From contig CM040092.1 in assembly GCA_022496805.1 (NCBI GenBank), forward strand, positions 15,952,113 to 16,016,112: DNA of 64,000 bases, given 5' to 3'. Shown here in pieces: positions 62,011 to 64,000 of the stretch. Source of the DNA: Pohlia nutans. Taxonomy: Eukaryota > Streptophyta > Bryopsida > Bryales > Mniaceae. The notes under the pieces were generated by a model. The model had not been told where the DNA came from. It did no database searches and worked only from the letters and a program-made list of their open reading frames with translations. The position numbers were made by a program, and so were the translations under genes. Positions within the stretch are counted from its first letter, which is position 1. Each line of letters starts with the position of its first letter.

Positions 62011-63020
62011 CCATTCAGTAGCATTCAACTACTTTGCCTTTTCATCCATCTAGTGATTTATAATGTATCAAGTGATTACCATCCATGTAGTGCATCAAAG
62101 AGGAAGGTGGGGGAGGGTGGGGGAAGAAATGAAGGTAATCAACCGTTGTCAATGAAGGGACATAAAAAGCGGTTTAGGGTTTTTATTCAGATTGCACATT
62201 TTCTACTAGATAGCCATGCACCATACCATTATTGGGTTAAAAATATTATTACTTATAATGTTCCTATCTTTAACCCTTTAACGTGCCGATTCAACATTGT
62301 TTTTAAAGATTCGTTATAAAATGTTTGATGACAAATAGAAACAGAGTTGATGTACAAAGCAAAGTTGTAAATGTCAATGTGAAGAATACATCTGTATGGT
62401 TGGATTCATCATATTTATTATTATTATTATTTTAATTAATTTTACAAGATTTTCTCTTGAAATTCAATTAAAAATCCAAAATTAACACAAAAAAATTTAA
62501 AAAAAATTGTAATAAAATTGGAATAACATGCACTACAAGATGGTATGGTTTTTATTATTTGATTCTACTTATTATGGAAAATAATGTTTAAGGTCTCACT
62601 TTTTGAACTAAGAATGAAACTTGACATAAACCACTTTTGTTATTTTTCAAAAATTCACATTATCTTATTTTGAAGATCCATATCGTCCAAATGGTAGTCA
62701 ACTAGCACAAGAATCAAGAGAATTCTGGATGAATGAAAAACATCACCGTATGTGGTAAAGGGACGCAGTAGAAATCATCCAGCGTCTAGAATATGGACGC
62801 TCGCGCATCAAAGGGTTAAAAGTGAGGGATATGTTGAGATGTGTCAGCAAAGTCTATGTATGGTCACCTTCCCTTATAGTTCTCCATCTGTAAGAAAACA
62901 TAGGTAGCTACTGATTGTTCTTGAATGATAATGCAAAACATGCTACACATTCTCCTTGAATAACATGCTGCACATTCTCCTCAAGAGCAAGGGAGTGCCA
63001 GTGAAGGCCACTGAGTGTTA
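62011..63020. mobile_element. Family L element (copy L2) with nested family F MITE
   Basis: Inverted copy of 21168-22492. Begins CATTCAGTAGCATTCAACTA, contains ATCCATGTAGTGCAT and GTAGCTACTGATTGTTCTTG, and ends GGCCACTGAGTGTTAT. It hosts the family F element at 62274-62815, whereas the other copy hosts families I and M, so the insertions are independent. Confidence 0.58.
62274..62815. mobile_element. piggyBac-like MITE, family F (copy F2)
   Basis: TTAA at 62270-62273 and 62816-62819. Ends CCCTTTAACGTGCC and CGCATCAAAGGG. The subterminal motif AGCGTCTAGAATATGGACGC is well kept here. Confidence 0.75.
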
Positions 63021-63470
63021 TGGAGAATAGAGCCATAACAGTGTTGCTTCAATGCTTTCGCTCTTTTCCTCATCACAGTTCCTATTGATTACACAAATCT
63101 CATTCACCAGCTCTCATTCTTATTGATCACCGAATCTCATTCACTCAAATCCATTTAAGAGATAGACTCTAACATTGACGATTGACATGAGATCACAGCT
63201 TGTGCAAAAAAAACAAAGCCATTATTCTTCCAAACCAACCGAACGATCCTACAACAGAGACAAGCAATTAATCATGGCACCGTCGCAGCCTACCTACACA
63301 ATCCCAGGTGCACAAAACTCTGCTCAAAATTGCACAAATGCACACTCACAAATCATCAATCAATTCCTCCTGCTCTACACCATCATGCACACTCGATGTC
63401 ATACGCGTTTGACGAGATTCTCACAGACAAGGCAGAGCAGCGCTATTTACAGTTGCGCATTCGGGGCTGC
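63021..63470. other. 3' flank of LHCSR
   Basis: Probably 3' UTR near 63380-63470 and spacer further left. No other gene: the plus-strand open frame from 63175 is the antisense shadow of LHCSR. Confidence 0.5.
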
Positions 63471-64000
63471 TTACAGGCCCAGTCTCTTGAACGTGTGCAC
63501 GAAGATCTCCTCGCCGGACACCAGCTCCTGCGCCACGAACGCCGCGATGGCGATCATCGCCAGCCGCCCGTTGTTCAGCTCCTTCGTCTGCATGTCCTTG
63601 CGCTCCGCCGGATCGGTGGGCAGCAGCCCCAGCGGGTCGAACCCCAAGTTGCCCGGCTCGTAGTCCTCGCGCAGCGTCATGAAATCCTCCGACCGCGGAG
63701 TCGCCCACCCCAGCCCCACGCGGTACGCCTCGCACAGCGCGATGGCGAACAGCAGCGGCTCCCAGAACACGGCGCCCCGCGCCTCCACCTGCTGGAAGTG
63801 GTAGATGGCCGGCCCCTTGATCTGCCCGTCGAAATTGTAGAACAGCGCGTAGTCCTGCAGCTGCTCCTGCACGATGAACCCCAGCGACGCCAGCATCGCC
63901 ACGCGTCCGTGCGTGATCTCCGACTCGCGCCACCTGTTCAACTCCTTGATGGGCCGCGGGCTGGACGCCGCGCGCGCCAGCAGATCCGCCGGGTCGAAGA
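63471..64000 (-). CDS. LHCSR: LHCSR (stress-related light-harvesting protein), 5' part beyond window
   Basis: Open from base 64000 to a stop at 63471, 175 residues, no intron. The N-terminus and transit peptide are outside. LHCSR is a thylakoid chlorophyll/carotenoid protein that dissipates excess light energy (qE), with lumenal acidic residues as pH sensor. Visible: [25 protein letters not shown] (first transmembrane helix with chlorophyll ligands), [18 protein letters not shown] (second helix), [33 protein letters not shown] (third helix) and an acidic SGEEIFVH tail. The wording is LHCSR rather than LHCA/LHCB and is nearest in my memory to the moss protein. It is very GC-rich, in contrast to its AT-rich surroundings. 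Confidence 0.93.
   Translation of the reverse strand, partial: FDPADLLARAASSPRPIKELNRWRESEITHGRVAMLASLGFIVQEQLQDYALFYNFDGQIKGPAIYHFQQVEARGAVFWEPLLFAIALCEAYRVGLGWATPRSEDFMTLREDYEPGNLGFDPLGLLPTDPAERKDMQTKELNNGRLAMIAIAAFVAQELVSGEEIFVHTFKRLGL

Noticed and set aside
63175..63933. Other open frames overlapping LHCSR on both strands
   Set aside because: They are the GC-rich shadows of the LHCSR frame. Only the assigned frame shows conserved light-harvesting motifs.

Overview
This is nuclear DNA of a plant-lineage eukaryote. The genes are split by GT-AG introns, there is no operon structure, and the intergenic DNA is AT-rich and repeat-dense. SCYL2, katanin p60, EMC6, PIGW and ADPRM all read as streptophyte proteins. 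An LHCSR light-harvesting gene at the right edge points to a lineage that kept LHCSR: a bryophyte (the protein reads moss-like), a lycophyte or a streptophyte alga. I cannot name the species from sequence alone.

Layout. About 0-4.8 kb (minus): SCYL2 pseudokinase, 3' end outside the window. 6.3-8.1 kb (plus): two-exon ADPRM-type metallophosphoesterase. About 10.2-10.5 kb (minus): a small uncharacterised gene. 11-24.7 kb: no confident gene; transposons, tandem arrays and a 141-144 bp satellite. 24.8-31.3 kb (minus): nine-exon, 901-residue helical-repeat protein that I cannot name. 31.9-34.6 kb: complete but dead DD34E Tc1/mariner transposon with TIRs of about 570 bp. 35-39.6 kb: further transposon debris, an LTR-like block and possible exons. 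40.2-44.7 kb (plus): katanin p60, nine exons, 559 aa. 48.0-49.7 kb (plus): EMC6, five exons including a 20-nt microexon, 128 aa. 51.9-57.1 kb (minus): PIGW, 16 exons, 471 aa. 57.6 kb (plus): tRNA-Cys(GCA). 59.9-63.0 kb: nested transposons. 63.5-64.0 kb (minus): LHCSR 3' part.

The genes are unrelated housekeeping functions (vesicle traffic, nucleotide hydrolysis, microtubule severing, ER membrane insertion, GPI-anchor synthesis, photoprotection) and do not form a pathway. I assembled the splice models by hand; in all five complete multi-exon models the exon lengths sum to an intact reading frame.

The most distinctive feature is a swarm of short non-autonomous elements in at least ten sequence families. 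They share flanking TTAA (once ATAA/ATAA) and termini of the form CCCYTAA...TTARGGG, as expected for piggyBac-type MITEs. They occupy introns of every confidently assigned multi-exon gene, nest in one another, and in one place abut head to tail through shared TTAA sites. No piggyBac transposase is visible in the window.
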